From NCBI GenBank assembly GCA_030041375.1, contig JASHOA010000014.1, forward strand, positions 62,001 to 126,000: a stretch of 64,000 nt of DNA, written 5' to 3'. Numbering within the stretch: the first letter of the stretch is position 1; the number at the start of each line of letters is the position of its first letter. Below are positions 25,224 through 36,811 of the stretch, piece by piece. Source of the DNA: Acetobacteraceae bacterium. Lineage in GTDB: Bacteria > Pseudomonadota > Alphaproteobacteria > Acetobacterales > Acetobacteraceae. Below the pieces are notes generated by a model. That model worked only from the letters and a program-made list of their open reading frames with translations. It had not been told where the DNA came from and did not search any database. Position numbers and translations under genes: made by a program.

Positions 25224-25938
25224 GGCGCAGGGCATCGTCAAGGCGTTCGGCAGTTTCCGCGCCGTGGACCAGGCCAATCTCGTCGTTGCCGAGAACGAGC
25301 TGATCGGCCTCATCGGGCCGAACGGTGCCGGCAAGAGCACCTTCTTCAACTGCCTCGCCGGAGACACCAGGCCGACCTCCGGCACGATCCGTTTTCGTGG
25401 CCAGGAAATCACCAGGCTTTCCCCCGATCGCCACGCGAGGCTCGGGCTCGCGCGCACTTTCCAGGTGCCGATCGTGTTCGCCGGCATGACGGTCAGGGAA
25501 AACGTGATGGTGGGCGCCTTGCTGCGCCACCCGCATCGGCGAAGAGCGGCCGACGAGGCCGACGAGCTGCTTCACTTCACGGGGCTTGCCGAGCGGGCCG
25601 AAATGCCGGTCACGGCGCTTGGCACGCCCGGACGCAAGCGGGTCGAGATCGCCCGCGCGCTCGCCACCGAACCCAGGCTTCTGCTGCTCGACGAGGCCCT
25701 CGCCGGGCTCACCTCGAGTGAGGTGGAAGCGGCGATCGAATTGGTGGAACGAATTCATGCGCGCGGTGTGACGCTGATCGTGGTCGAGCACATCATGGAG
25801 GTGATCCATCGCTTGACGGAGCGCGTGCTGGTGTTCCACCAGGGCCGGGTGATTGCCGAGGGAACGCCCGCCGAAGTGACGGCCGACCCGACGGTGATCG
25901 CAGCCTATCTCGGCCGGCGCCGGGGACGCGCTCAATGA
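25213..25938 (+). CDS. livG: Liv-type ABC importer ATPase (LivG)
   Basis: Encodes 241 residues from GTG 25213 inside the 3' end of livM. Walker A is GPNGAGKSTFFN, the Q-loop is in ARTFQVPIVF, and Walker B is LLLLDEALAGLTSSE. The signature is altered: the usual LSGGQQ-type core reads LGTPGRKRVEIARALA. Similar divergence occurs in other LivG-like ATPases, so activity is probably kept. The typical LivG tail VLVFHQGRVIAEGTPAEV is present. It overlaps LivF by 4 bases (ATGA). Confidence 0.93.
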   Translation: MLLEAQGIVKAFGSFRAVDQANLVVAENELIGLIGPNGAGKSTFFNCLAGDTRPTSGTIRFRGQEITRLSPDRHARLGLARTFQVPIVFAGMTVRENVMVGALLRHPHRRRAADEADELLHFTGLAERAEMPVTALGTPGRKRVEIARALATEPRLLLLDEALAGLTSSEVEAAIELVERIHARGVTLIVVEHIMEVIHRLTERVLVFHQGRVIAEGTPAEVTADPTVIAAYLGRRRGRAQ

Positions 25939-26657
25939 ACGCGCCGCTCTTGAAGGTGTCGCATCTCGCCGTGCATTACGGCGATCTCGTCGGCGTATCG
26001 GACGTCTCGCTCGAGGTTGCGGAAGGTACGGTGGTTGCCCTGCTCGGCTCCAACGGAGCGGGGAAGACGACAACGTTGAACGCGCTCGCCGGGCTGGTGC
26101 AGCCGGCCGGCGGCAGCATCGAATGGCAGGGCGGGCGAATCGAGGGCACTTCCGCGCACGCCATCGTCAGGCAAGGCATCGCCCTTTCCCCGGAGGGCTG
26201 GCGCCTTTTCGTCACCCAGACCGTGGAGCAGAATCTTCGCCTCGGTGCCACCGCGCTTCAGGATCGCCGGCGCTTCGGCCCGCTCCGCGATCGTGTCTTC
26301 TCGCTGTTCCCGAATCTTGCCGGGCGACGGCGGCAGCTCGCCGGCACGCTGTCGGGCGGCGAGCGGCAAATGCTCGCCGTGGGGCGCGCCCTGATGAGCG
26401 ATCCGAAGCTTCTCATGCTCGACGAGCCAAGCCTGGGCCTGGCGCCGGCGGTGGTGGATGCGATGTACGAAACGCTCGGGAAGCTGCGCGTGGAAGGGCT
26501 GACATTGCTGCTCGCCGAGCAATCGATGGAGCTGGCGCTCGAATTCGCGGACACTGCGACGGTGATCCAGACCGGCCGCAGCGTGCTCACCGGCACCGCA
26601 CAGGAAATCGCCGAGAACCCGGACCTGCACCGCGCCTACCTTGGCGCGGCCCTGTAA
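25935..26657 (+). CDS. livF: Liv-type ABC importer ATPase (LivF)
   Basis: Encodes 240 residues. Walker A is GSNGAGKTTTLN, the Q-loop is in GIALSPEGWRLF, the signature is GTLSGGERQMLAVGRALM, and Walker B is LLMLDEPSLGLAPAVVD, the last being highly typical of LivF. It pairs with LivG to energise the LivHM channel. Last gene of the five-gene unit. Its stop codon abuts the stop of the convergent 5-oxoprolinase-like gene with no intervening base, so any terminator must lie inside a coding region. Confidence 0.94.
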   Translation: MNAPLLKVSHLAVHYGDLVGVSDVSLEVAEGTVVALLGSNGAGKTTTLNALAGLVQPAGGSIEWQGGRIEGTSAHAIVRQGIALSPEGWRLFVTQTVEQNLRLGATALQDRRRFGPLRDRVFSLFPNLAGRRRQLAGTLSGGERQMLAVGRALMSDPKLLMLDEPSLGLAPAVVDAMYETLGKLRVEGLTLLLAEQSMELALEFADTATVIQTGRSVLTGTAQEIAENPDLHRAYLGAAL

Positions 26658-30290
<3,633 letters not shown>

Positions 30291-30588
30291 CTCAACGTTT
30301 CGTTCGAGCCATCGTGTCGCGCAGGATGCCGTGCAACCGGCCGGCAAGGAAGGGAGGGGCCCGCCGGACGCGATGCCTTGCAAAGCGCCCGGGTATTCAG
30401 GCGGATGCCTGCCGGTTCTAGCCCGCGATCGCCCGCGGCGGAATCGTCGGAGGGCGTGAATCGCGGGCTCGAATAAAGCGCGAGACCCGTGTCGGCTGCA
30501 CAGTCAGCCCGACACGGGTCTAGTGTGTCGACTCTAGCGCTTGTGATCCATGATGGGCGTCTTTGTTCGGCACACTCGCTCTTTGTTT
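30291..30588. other. Intergenic region upstream of the 5-oxoprolinase-like gene
   Basis: 298 bp that includes repeat copy C (30420-30521). The rest is GC-rich. A short AT-richer stretch (about 30540-30610) near the GNAT stop has no recognisable promoter. No gene is supported. Confidence 0.4.
30420..30521. repeat. Composite palindromic repeat, copy C
   Basis: IR1 arms are at 30420-30429 and 30460-30469. IR2 arms are at about 30483-30498 and 30505-30521. The left arm of IR2 has lost one G relative to the other copies; otherwise the stem is perfect with C:G at the sixth pair. It lies between the 3' end of the GNAT gene and the 5' end of the 5-oxoprolinase-like gene. Confidence 0.92.
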
Positions 30589-31113
30589 TCAGTAGCCTGC
30601 TGATCCCCTTACGGTCGTTGCCGTGGGCAACGAACGACGGGGGCAGGACACCAGCCTCTTCTCGAAGAAGACGCTGCCGGCAATCCTCTCCGGCGGCATC
30701 GCCGCATAGGGGTGGAATGCTTCGCAGCGGCGAAATCCCGCCTTCTCGTAGAGGCGCATCGCCGCCTCCTGCGCGGTTCCGGTTTCCAGCCGCAACACCG
30801 CAAGGCCCACCGCTGAGGTCTCCGCCTCGATCCGCGCCAGCAGGGCCTGGCCAATGCCTCGGCCGCGCTGCGACGCACGCACGTACATCCGCTTCACTTC
30901 CGCGAAATCCGCCAGCAAAAGAACGCCGCCGCAACCAACCGCAACACCATCGAGCCTGGCAAGAAAGAAGCGGATCTGCGGCTGGAAGATCGCCTCGAGC
31001 GACAGGCCGTGCCGCTGCTCGGGTGGATACTCCGCCGCCAGCACCGCTTCCAGTTCGCCGATCAGCACCCGCGCTTCGTCGGTCGGTTCCGGAGCGCGTT
31101 CGATCGCCAGCAT
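30589..31113 (-). CDS. GNAT family N-acetyltransferase
   Basis: Encodes 174 residues from ATG 31113 (MLAIERAPEPTDEARVLIGEL), which has a GGAG 6 bases upstream and matches where family members begin. ATG 31155 is an alternative. The acetyl-CoA pyrophosphate loop is seen in VRASQRGRGIGQALLARIE, preceded by the beta-strand GCGGVLLLADFAEVKRMYV and followed by LRLETGTAQEAAMRLYEKAGFRRCEAF. These features place it in the GNAT superfamily near small-molecule acetyltransferases. The substrate is unknown. It lies directly downstream of the orphan regulator on the same strand. Confidence 0.9.
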   Translation of the reverse strand: MLAIERAPEPTDEARVLIGELEAVLAAEYPPEQRHGLSLEAIFQPQIRFFLARLDGVAVGCGGVLLLADFAEVKRMYVRASQRGRGIGQALLARIEAETSAVGLAVLRLETGTAQEAAMRLYEKAGFRRCEAFHPYAAMPPERIAGSVFFEKRLVSCPRRSLPTATTVRGSAGY

Positions 31114-31165
31114 GCCAGGCTCCGCCTCTTCGCAAAGAAGCAAAGAGCTTGCCATGCCCCCGGGT

Positions 31166-32077
31166 TCAAGGCGACCCCGAGGGTTCGCGCGCGGCGTCTC
31201 GGCCGGCTGTGAGACTCGCCCCTTCCGCCCCTGTCCCGGGCATCTCGAGAATCGCCTCTTCGTCCCAGCGATACCCGAACCCGTGGTAGCTGCGGATCGC
31301 CCTGAAACCGGGATCGACACGCACGAACTTGCGGCGAATTCGCTTGATTGCGGCCCGCACATTGCCGCGATAGCCATCTTCGCCGCGGCCCGACACGATC
31401 CCTTCTCCTTTCATGACGTCGTAGATGTCGCGATGGCTGAAATCGACTCCGGGTGACGCCGCGAGCCGGCTGACAACGCGAAATTCGGTCACGCTGAGAT
31501 CGACACGCCGCCCGTTCCAATAGACCCGGCAGGTATCGAGGCGCAGCACGGCTGCCGGCCCTTCCCCAACTCTGATCGGCGGCGGCGGTTCCGCGCGGCT
31601 GTAGTTGAGAGCTGCGCTCGCGACGAGAGATCCCAGCGGCTGCGGCAACGGCCGCAGTCCGGTCTCCATCTCGGAAGGACTTTCGCCACCCGCCCCCGTG
31701 TCGCTTTCCGCCGCAACGTCCGGCCCGCCCGGCGAACCCAGCACCAGGAGCGGCGGATCCTCGCCGGACTCGCGGAGACGCTGCAGCGCCTCGATTCCCC
31801 ACATGTCCGGCAGGCTCCACTCGAGAACGACGAGAGCGGGCCGCGGCTCATGACGCAACCGCGCCAGCATCGCCGGCACATCTGCAACTTCCTCGACCAT
31901 CGCTCCCGAAGAGGCGAGGATGCGCATCAGCGCCGGTTGCCCGCGCCCGATGCAGGCAAGCGTCACCACGCGGGGCACTCCCTGCACCGGCAGCGACTCC
32001 GCCTGGGAACCGTCCGCGAGCATCATCATGCACAAGGATCCGACGTCTATCCGGGCTTGGCTTTGCGCCTGACACAT
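31166..32077 (-). CDS. Orphan OmpR-type transcription factor with degenerate receiver domain
   Basis: Encodes 303 residues from ATG 32077; ATG 32029 (start of three consecutive Met codons) is equally possible. The N-terminal 120 residues look like a response-regulator receiver, but key sites are lost. The expected phospho-Asp in the LVLLDxxLPDMxGIE strand is Glu (VVLEWSLPDMWGIEAL, codon at 31820-31822). The N-terminal acidic pair is missing (VVTLACIGRG), and no conserved Lys is evident. The C-terminal winged helix is intact (VDLSVTEFRVVSRLAASPGVDFSHRDIYDVM ... AIKRIRRKFVRVDPGFRAIRSYHGFGYRW) and resembles the ChvI/OmpR class. No histidine kinase gene is nearby. It is divergent from the lipoprotein gene. 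Confidence 0.85.
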   Translation of the reverse strand: MCQAQSQARIDVGSLCMMMLADGSQAESLPVQGVPRVVTLACIGRGQPALMRILASSGAMVEEVADVPAMLARLRHEPRPALVVLEWSLPDMWGIEALQRLRESGEDPPLLVLGSPGGPDVAAESDTGAGGESPSEMETGLRPLPQPLGSLVASAALNYSRAEPPPPIRVGEGPAAVLRLDTCRVYWNGRRVDLSVTEFRVVSRLAASPGVDFSHRDIYDVMKGEGIVSGRGEDGYRGNVRAAIKRIRRKFVRVDPGFRAIRSYHGFGYRWDEEAILEMPGTGAEGASLTAGRDAAREPSGSP

Positions 32078-32473
32078 CGAGACATTGCTTCGGCATCTCC
32101 TTCGCCTGGTGCGATGTCTTGCGGACAGACATCGACGCCGGTCCGCAACAGCCTCTTCGCCGTCACCATGCCGATGCGGCGTTCGCGCGTGATTCGACGA
32201 TTCCTCCGTACCGGCCCACCTGGGCCAGGAGAAGGGCAATCATGTGGCGATTTGGTGGCTTTGCGACCGCGACCAATTTCGCTCTCGCTTTCGCCACATT
32301 TCCGATCGCACGTCCCTCTATCATGAAAGTTCGGTCGATCTGCCTCGGTGCATGCGGGCGCAATCGCCGAACTTCAAGTGCGACCGGTTTCGTTCGCATG
32401 CTCGCCGTGCGTGTGCCGAGACACGATATGCACGCTGCCTTTCTGGCCACTGCATGGAGAAGAAGGTGCACCC
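32078..32473. other. Intergenic region between the divergent regulator and lipoprotein genes
   Basis: This 396-bp region should contain the promoters of both genes and may be the binding region of the regulator. Open frames in it have no ribosome-binding site or family resemblance. I do not see a clear palindrome or an OmpR-type direct repeat by eye. Confidence 0.4.
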
Positions 32474-33436
32474 ATGAAAGTCATCCATCCGAAGTTTCCG
32501 TTTGCCGGCCTTGCTGTAGCGCTCGCCTTATCGGGATGCGTGGCTTCACCGCCGCCAGTGGTGCAGTACGGGTCGGACGCGAACAGCACAGCCAATGTTC
32601 CGTTGCCAACCTTCTACGGACTCTACGCCGTGGATGGAGGGCAACTGGTTCGTCTGGACGGAGCACCTGACTGGGAGCGCCAGACCTGGTCGAGCCGGGA
32701 AGATCTCCCGCCCGATGTCAGCTTCCTCGTGTTCAGCCGCCAGCTCGCGGATACCTCCCACCCGCTCGACAGCACGATCTCGGTCTGGCGGGTTGCCAGC
32801 GTGCGCGATGGACAGACCTCGACGGGCGAAGTCATCCCGCATCCTCTGGGCACCGTATGGGCCAGTCCGGACCTGCCCGACTACCAGCTCATGCTCGAAT
32901 TCGAGCCGGTCCCGGATCATCCCGACATGATCATCGCCAAGCCCGAATCGCCGCTGCCGCCCGGCCTCTATTCGCTGAAGCTCAAGACAGGCGAAGTGCA
33001 GAACTCGCGCTTTGGTATCGCCTGGTCGAGCGTGCGGCAGGCCGACTATGCGGCGCAGTACTGCGTGGAACAGGAGCCGGGCGGCTATCAGCCATGCGGA
33101 GCCGCCCCGTCGGGCAACGGAACCGCCGCCAGCGAAGACGTCCAGCACACGGCAGGATTCGTGGTGCGCAACCTTCACTCATCTCGCATCCAGGGAAATG
33201 ACGGCGCTCCTGCGCTGATCATCGAAGGCGAGCTCGTCAACCAGTCTTCGATCCCGGCAATCATGCCGGCACTGGCGGCCACATTGCTCGATGCGCAGAA
33301 CCAGGTACTCCAGGCCTTGCCGGCCGTCACCCTTCCGGCAACCCCGCTTGGCCCGGGCGGAGTCTACGACTTCCGCATCAATGTCACGAACCCGGCGGCG
33401 AATGCAGCGCAGGTGCGAGTGACGCCGACCGCCTGA
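32474..33436 (+). CDS. Lipoprotein with C-terminal DUF3426-like domain
   Basis: Encodes 320 residues from ATG 32474 with AGAAGGTG upstream. The lipoprotein signal is MKVIHPKFPFAGLAVALALSGC, with the lipobox LSGC and Cys at residue 22. The middle region (DWERQTWSSREDLPPDVSFLVFSRQL) resembles no domain I know. The C-terminal 75 residues (ALIIEGELVNQSSIPAIMPALAATLLDAQNQVLQ) have the pattern of DUF3426/FxLYD-type beta-sandwich domains. Two Cys in YCVEQEPGGYQPCG may form a disulfide. It is divergently transcribed from the orphan regulator, and its 3' end faces the tandem repeats. Confidence 0.82.
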   Translation: MKVIHPKFPFAGLAVALALSGCVASPPPVVQYGSDANSTANVPLPTFYGLYAVDGGQLVRLDGAPDWERQTWSSREDLPPDVSFLVFSRQLADTSHPLDSTISVWRVASVRDGQTSTGEVIPHPLGTVWASPDLPDYQLMLEFEPVPDHPDMIIAKPESPLPPGLYSLKLKTGEVQNSRFGIAWSSVRQADYAAQYCVEQEPGGYQPCGAAPSGNGTAASEDVQHTAGFVVRNLHSSRIQGNDGAPALIIEGELVNQSSIPAIMPALAATLLDAQNQVLQALPAVTLPATPLGPGGVYDFRINVTNPAANAAQVRVTPTA

Positions 33437-33564
33437 AGGAGGCCACCATGCGCAGCAGCGCCGCGAGCCGGCAGGCGCGGCGCTGCTGCGCATGATCCGG
33501 CCACCATCGTCACGCTCTCTGTTGATTGGGCCGATCGATCGCGTGGCATCGGCGGCTCTCCGTT

Positions 33565-33667
33565 AGCCCGCAATCGCCCGAGGCGGAATCGTCGGAGGGC
33601 GTGAATCGCGGGCTCGAATAAAGTGCGAGACCGGTATCGGGCTGCACAGTCAGCCCGACACAGGTCT
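33565..33667. repeat. Composite palindromic repeat, copy D (first of tandem array)
   Basis: IR1 starts AGCCCGCAAT (one change from the common arm) and its partner is ATCGCGGGCT. IR2 has two mismatches, with left arm AGACCGGTATCGGGCTG against CAGCCCGACACAGGTCT. The unit is followed without a gap by copy E, giving an exact 103-bp period. Confidence 0.93.
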
Positions 33668-33770
33668 CGCCCGCGATCGCCCGCGGCGGAAACGTCGGAG
33701 GGCGTGAATCGCGGGCTCGAATAAAGCGCGAGACCGGTGTCGGGCTGCACAGTCAGCCCGACACAGGTTT
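33668..33770. repeat. Composite palindromic repeat, copy E (second of tandem array)
   Basis: Same unit as copies D and F, 103 bp long. Differences from the A-C group include GGAAACGTCGG in place of GGAATCGTCGG in the IR1 loop and G at the sixth base of the left IR2 arm (AGACCGGTG). The right arm has A at the pairing position, leaving one mismatch. Confidence 0.93.
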
Positions 33771-33873
33771 CGCCCGCGATCGCCCGCGGCGGAAACGTCG
33801 GAGGGCGTGAATCGCGGGCTCGAATAAAGTGCGAGACCGGTGTCGGGCTGCACGGTCAGCCCGACACCGGTTT
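33771..33873. repeat. Composite palindromic repeat, copy F (third of tandem array)
   Basis: Same 103-bp unit. The left IR2 arm has G at position six (AGACCGGTGTC) and the right arm has C opposite it (ACACCGG), restoring a G:C pair where copies A and C have C:G. This is the clearest compensatory change in the family. A partial restart (CGCCCGCCAGGGC) follows but is not a further copy. Confidence 0.93.
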
Positions 33874-33895
33874 CGCCCGCCAGGGCAATATCGAT

Positions 33896-34318
33896 CTATT
33901 GCTGCGGCGTCGCGCCGGGCCCGGTTTGGCCTGGCGGGCCGCTGTTCGCCTCCGCCGAGGATTCTGAACTCGCACTGCAGCCGCTCCCCGTCTCTGTGGC
34001 GCGCTTGTGAGCACTCTTGCGCACCACCTTGTTGCCGATCCGCACCTCGGCTTCCGAGGAGGCCTCCGCGTTGCACGTGCCCTCGCCGACGGCTGAACCA
34101 CTGCTTGTCGCGTTGGCCGTGGCGGTGGTCGATAGCGTGCTCCCTCCGGCCTGCGAATCTCCGCCCGAGCCTGATGGCGTCGCCCCGGCCGCCGCAACGC
34201 GCAGGATGAGCGGAGCGGCCTGTCCGGGAAGCCAGGCGGCCCTCGCCTGGTGGCTTGCCGCACAGAGAACGGCGCTAAGCAGAACAACTGTTACAAAACC
34301 GAATCCAGTTTCCAGCAT
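33896..34318 (-). CDS. Small exported Ser/Ala/Gly-rich protein
   Basis: Encodes 140 residues from ATG 34318, with GGAGAAG 5 bases upstream. A Sec signal peptide is apparent (TVVLLSAVLCAASHQARA, cleavage likely after ARA). The mature part is dominated by Ser, Ala, Gly and Thr (GSGGDSQAGGSTLSTTATANATSSG), with a central more ordered piece (EVRIGNKVVRKSAHKRATE) and two Cys in the mature region. No known domain. Its composition resembles that of the larger protein encoded divergently at 35004, so the two may share a surface role. Inferred only. Confidence 0.75.
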   Translation of the reverse strand: MLETGFGFVTVVLLSAVLCAASHQARAAWLPGQAAPLILRVAAAGATPSGSGGDSQAGGSTLSTTATANATSSGSAVGEGTCNAEASSEAEVRIGNKVVRKSAHKRATETGSGCSASSESSAEANSGPPGQTGPGATPQQ

Positions 34319-35003
34319 TGTCTTCTCCTACGGGCAAGGGTGCAAAAGAGCGGTCCTTCGACGAGGTAATCTGCCGCGACCGCGTTGCAACCACCGTCAG
34401 CCGACTCTGCGCGGTGCGGACGTCGATTGCTTCGCCGAGGCGGGTCCGCGAATCGATTCGTGTTCACGCGCTGCTACGAGATATTTCAGATTCCGCCGAA
34501 GATTGTCGGGATTGCGGCGGGATGGCAGCAGGCGAACGGCACGATCGGGATGCGTTTCGAGTCAAAATTCGGACCGTTGCGGTACGCGAAAAGAATCCCC
34601 CGGCCATGATGCTGCCGCCGCGCATCGCGCACCGTCGGGAAAAGTCCTCATCGATCAAACCCCTGCGCACAACAGGCCGCCGCACGGCGAGGCAGGAACC
34701 TGGTCCATCGATGGTCACGAATCTCGTGAGTCCAAAAAAGCCCGGGGCAATACAAGAATAAATTCTCGCCTGTGTACCCGGCCGGCATTAGCTCGAGACA
34801 CGGCAGCGCCTCGGGCAAAGGGCCTTTCTTCCAGCCGAGGTGCAGCAGGGCGCCGGCCTCGACAGCACGGAGTGCCAGCCGCGCCCGTCCCGGTCTCGTA
34901 CTGCCGCACCGTCCAGGGAGCAGCAGCAGGAGGCCGGGAACCAGACGGCAGTGCAACCGAAGCGAAGCCGACGTGCGGCTGAACTGAAGAGAGGAGTAGA
35001 GTG
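34319..35003. other. Intergenic region between two divergent exported low-complexity proteins
   Basis: This 685-bp region has unusually mixed base composition for the window, including an AT-richer patch (AAAAAAG and CAAGAATAAATTC near 34733-34764). That patch could belong to the promoter of the large protein. Open frames here lack start signals and known motifs. A long leader or a small RNA cannot be excluded by eye. Confidence 0.45.
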
Positions 35004-36740
35004 ATGCAGATTCCGCGACCACGCATGATGTTGCTGGCCACGGTCAGTGCCATGGCAATCGCCGGAGCAAGCGTTCCGATCACGGTGCAGCTGGTCCACC
35101 CGAATGTGAGGGTTGCGAGGGCCTACGCAGCCAAAGCCAACAGCGGTACCGCCGGTAGTTCCAGTGCCGGCGCAACCTCGAGCAGCGCCGCCGGAGGTAA
35201 GGCAAGCGTTGGCGGCACCGGCACGGCGAGTAGCAGCGGAACCTCCACCAACAGCGCCTCCGTTGGCACGAACACCGCCGGCGTCTCGTCCCATTCCACT
35301 TCCGGCGCGACGAGCACCGGCAGCGGCAGCGCGATCGGTATGGGCTCGGGCCTCGCCTCCGGCGTCTCTTCAGCAGTCGGGCAATCGGCCGCGGCGGCGG
35401 TCGGCACGGCGGCAGCGGCCGCCAGCGTCGGCGGCGGCAAGGCGAGTACCGGCGCCAATGCGGCAGCAAACGCCGCCGCTTCGCAATCCGGACCCGCGAC
35501 CGCCAATGCCAGCTCGAACACCGCCTCCCACTCGCTCGGCGGCGCCTCGGCTTCCGGTAGCGGTGCGGCTTCCGCGGCCGCCTCGGCAGCACCTTCGGCA
35601 GGCAGCTCGATGTCGGCCATGGGCAACGCGACGAGCAACAGCGGCGTGAGCGGCACCGGCAGCGCCAGCGCGCAGTCGAGTGATCATTCCTTTGCGACCT
35701 CGATCGGCAACCACGCGGCGATCGCCGGCTCGGTCTCGACCGGTAACGCCAGCAGCACCGGCGGCACCGCCTCCTTCAGCGCCAACGGGACCTCGACCGC
35801 CACAGACGGCTCGCTTTCGGCGACCGCCAACTCGAACGTCGCGGGTTCTGTTTCGGGTTCGGGAACCGGCCATGTCGCGGCGCATTCGATTGATGTCTCG
35901 GTGGCGGTCAACACCCCGAACGGCGCCAAGACCTTCTCGCTCAGCCGTGGCAACGTGACCGGATCCACCACCGGCAATGACGTGGCGACCGGCTCGTACG
36001 GATCGAACGGCAGCGCAACGGCGGCCATTGGCTCGAACCTGTCCTCGAGCGCGAAGACCGCCGTCGCCGGCGCCCTGAGCGGCAACGGCAACGGCACATC
36101 GAAAGGCTTTGCTCTCTCGCATTCGATCGCCGCCATGACCGCAAACGGGCTGAGTAGCGGCTCGACAAGCCGCGGCCATACGAGTGTGACCGGCAACGCC
36201 TCGGGCTCCTACAACGCCAGCGGCAACGGCACGGCCAACGGCAGTGCCACCTCGCCGATCGGCACCGGCCCGGTTTCGGTCGCGTCGAACTCGAGCGCCA
36301 ACGGCGCGGTGACGGGCGCCGGGACCGCAGGGTCGTACGCGTCGAACAATGCCATCGCTACGATCGGCTACAGCCACGGCACGACCACGTTCGGCGGCCA
36401 CACGACGTCGCTCGGCAGGCTCTCGGCAACCGGATCCGGCACCCCCGGGTTCAGCGCCACGGGCAACAGCAGCGGCACGCTTTCGAACGCCGGCAGCCCG
36501 GTCGCTTCGTTCTCCGCCAGTAGCGGTGCGAGTGGCCAGGTGCCGGGCACCGGCGGCGCTCCGTTCGGGGCTTCCGGCACCGGCATGGCCAACGCTACCG
36601 GCAGCAGCAGCACCGGCCATGTTGCGACGACGGCGAACGACACCCAAAGCGCCTCCGGCGGACCTTCGCCCACCAACCCCTCCATGACCGTGGCTGCAGC
36701 GAAAGGCACGGCCGGCGCGACGACGACGATCTCGCCGTAG
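35004..36740 (+). CDS. Large exported Ser/Gly/Ala/Thr/Asn-rich low-complexity protein
   Basis: Encodes 578 residues from ATG 35004; GAGGAG upstream is the ribosome-binding site. An N-terminal hydrophobic signal (MMLLATVSAMAIAGASVPITV) is followed by over 500 residues made mostly of Ser, Gly, Ala, Thr and Asn. They are arranged as irregular short runs (GSGSAIGMGSG, NGNGTSKGF, SGNGTANGSAT), with few aromatics and no Cys. Island-like conserved-looking pieces occur, such as HSIDVSVAVNTPNGAKTFSLSRGN and IATIGYSHGTTTFGGHTTSLG. The composition recalls secreted adhesins, beta-solenoid or matrix proteins, but no anchor domain or secretion partner is seen nearby. It is followed by a strong intrinsic terminator. 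Confidence 0.8.
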   Translation: MQIPRPRMMLLATVSAMAIAGASVPITVQLVHPNVRVARAYAAKANSGTAGSSSAGATSSSAAGGKASVGGTGTASSSGTSTNSASVGTNTAGVSSHSTSGATSTGSGSAIGMGSGLASGVSSAVGQSAAAAVGTAAAAASVGGGKASTGANAAANAAASQSGPATANASSNTASHSLGGASASGSGAASAAASAAPSAGSSMSAMGNATSNSGVSGTGSASAQSSDHSFATSIGNHAAIAGSVSTGNASSTGGTASFSANGTSTATDGSLSATANSNVAGSVSGSGTGHVAAHSIDVSVAVNTPNGAKTFSLSRGNVTGSTTGNDVATGSYGSNGSATAAIGSNLSSSAKTAVAGALSGNGNGTSKGFALSHSIAAMTANGLSSGSTSRGHTSVTGNASGSYNASGNGTANGSATSPIGTGPVSVASNSSANGAVTGAGTAGSYASNNAIATIGYSHGTTTFGGHTTSLGRLSATGSGTPGFSATGNSSGTLSNAGSPVASFSASSGASGQVPGTGGAPFGASGTGMANATGSSSTGHVATTANDTQSASGGPSPTNPSMTVAAAKGTAGATTTISP

Positions 36741-36769
36741 TTTTTGCGTTCCCTCCCCCGAAACTTGGC

Positions 36770-36797
36770 GCGGCGGATGAAAATCCGCCGCTTTTTT
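36770..36797 (+). terminator. Intrinsic terminator of the low-complexity protein gene
   Basis: A perfect 9-bp GC-rich stem (GCGGCGGAT, 36770-36778, with ATCCGCCGC, 36783-36791) encloses a GAAA tetraloop and is followed directly by six T residues (36792-36797). It starts 30 bp after the stop codon at 36740. The T tract exists only for the plus strand, so the convergent edd gene would not use it in the same way. Confidence 0.93.
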
Positions 36798-36811
36798 CGC
36801 CTCGCCGGCGG

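Larger units (their letters stand above)
33437..33895. other. Convergent intergenic region holding three tandem repeat copies
   Basis: 459 bp between the stop of the lipoprotein gene (+) and the stop of the exported low-complexity protein gene (-). About 310 bp of it is the head-to-tail array of repeat copies D, E and F. The first 128 bp contains no gene that I can support. Confidence 0.6.

Noticed and set aside
24165-25487. Long minus-strand frame across the Liv permease and ATPase genes
   Set aside because: Shadow of livM/livG; Gln/Glu/Asp/Arg-rich composition without motifs.
33565-33873. Possible CRISPR array
   Set aside because: The three 103-bp units follow each other without spacers, the unit is far longer than a CRISPR repeat, and no cas genes are near.
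34017-34982. 321-codon plus-strand frame across the low-complexity pair's intergenic region
   Set aside because: Its first part is antisense to the small exported protein gene, and the remainder shows no protein-like features.
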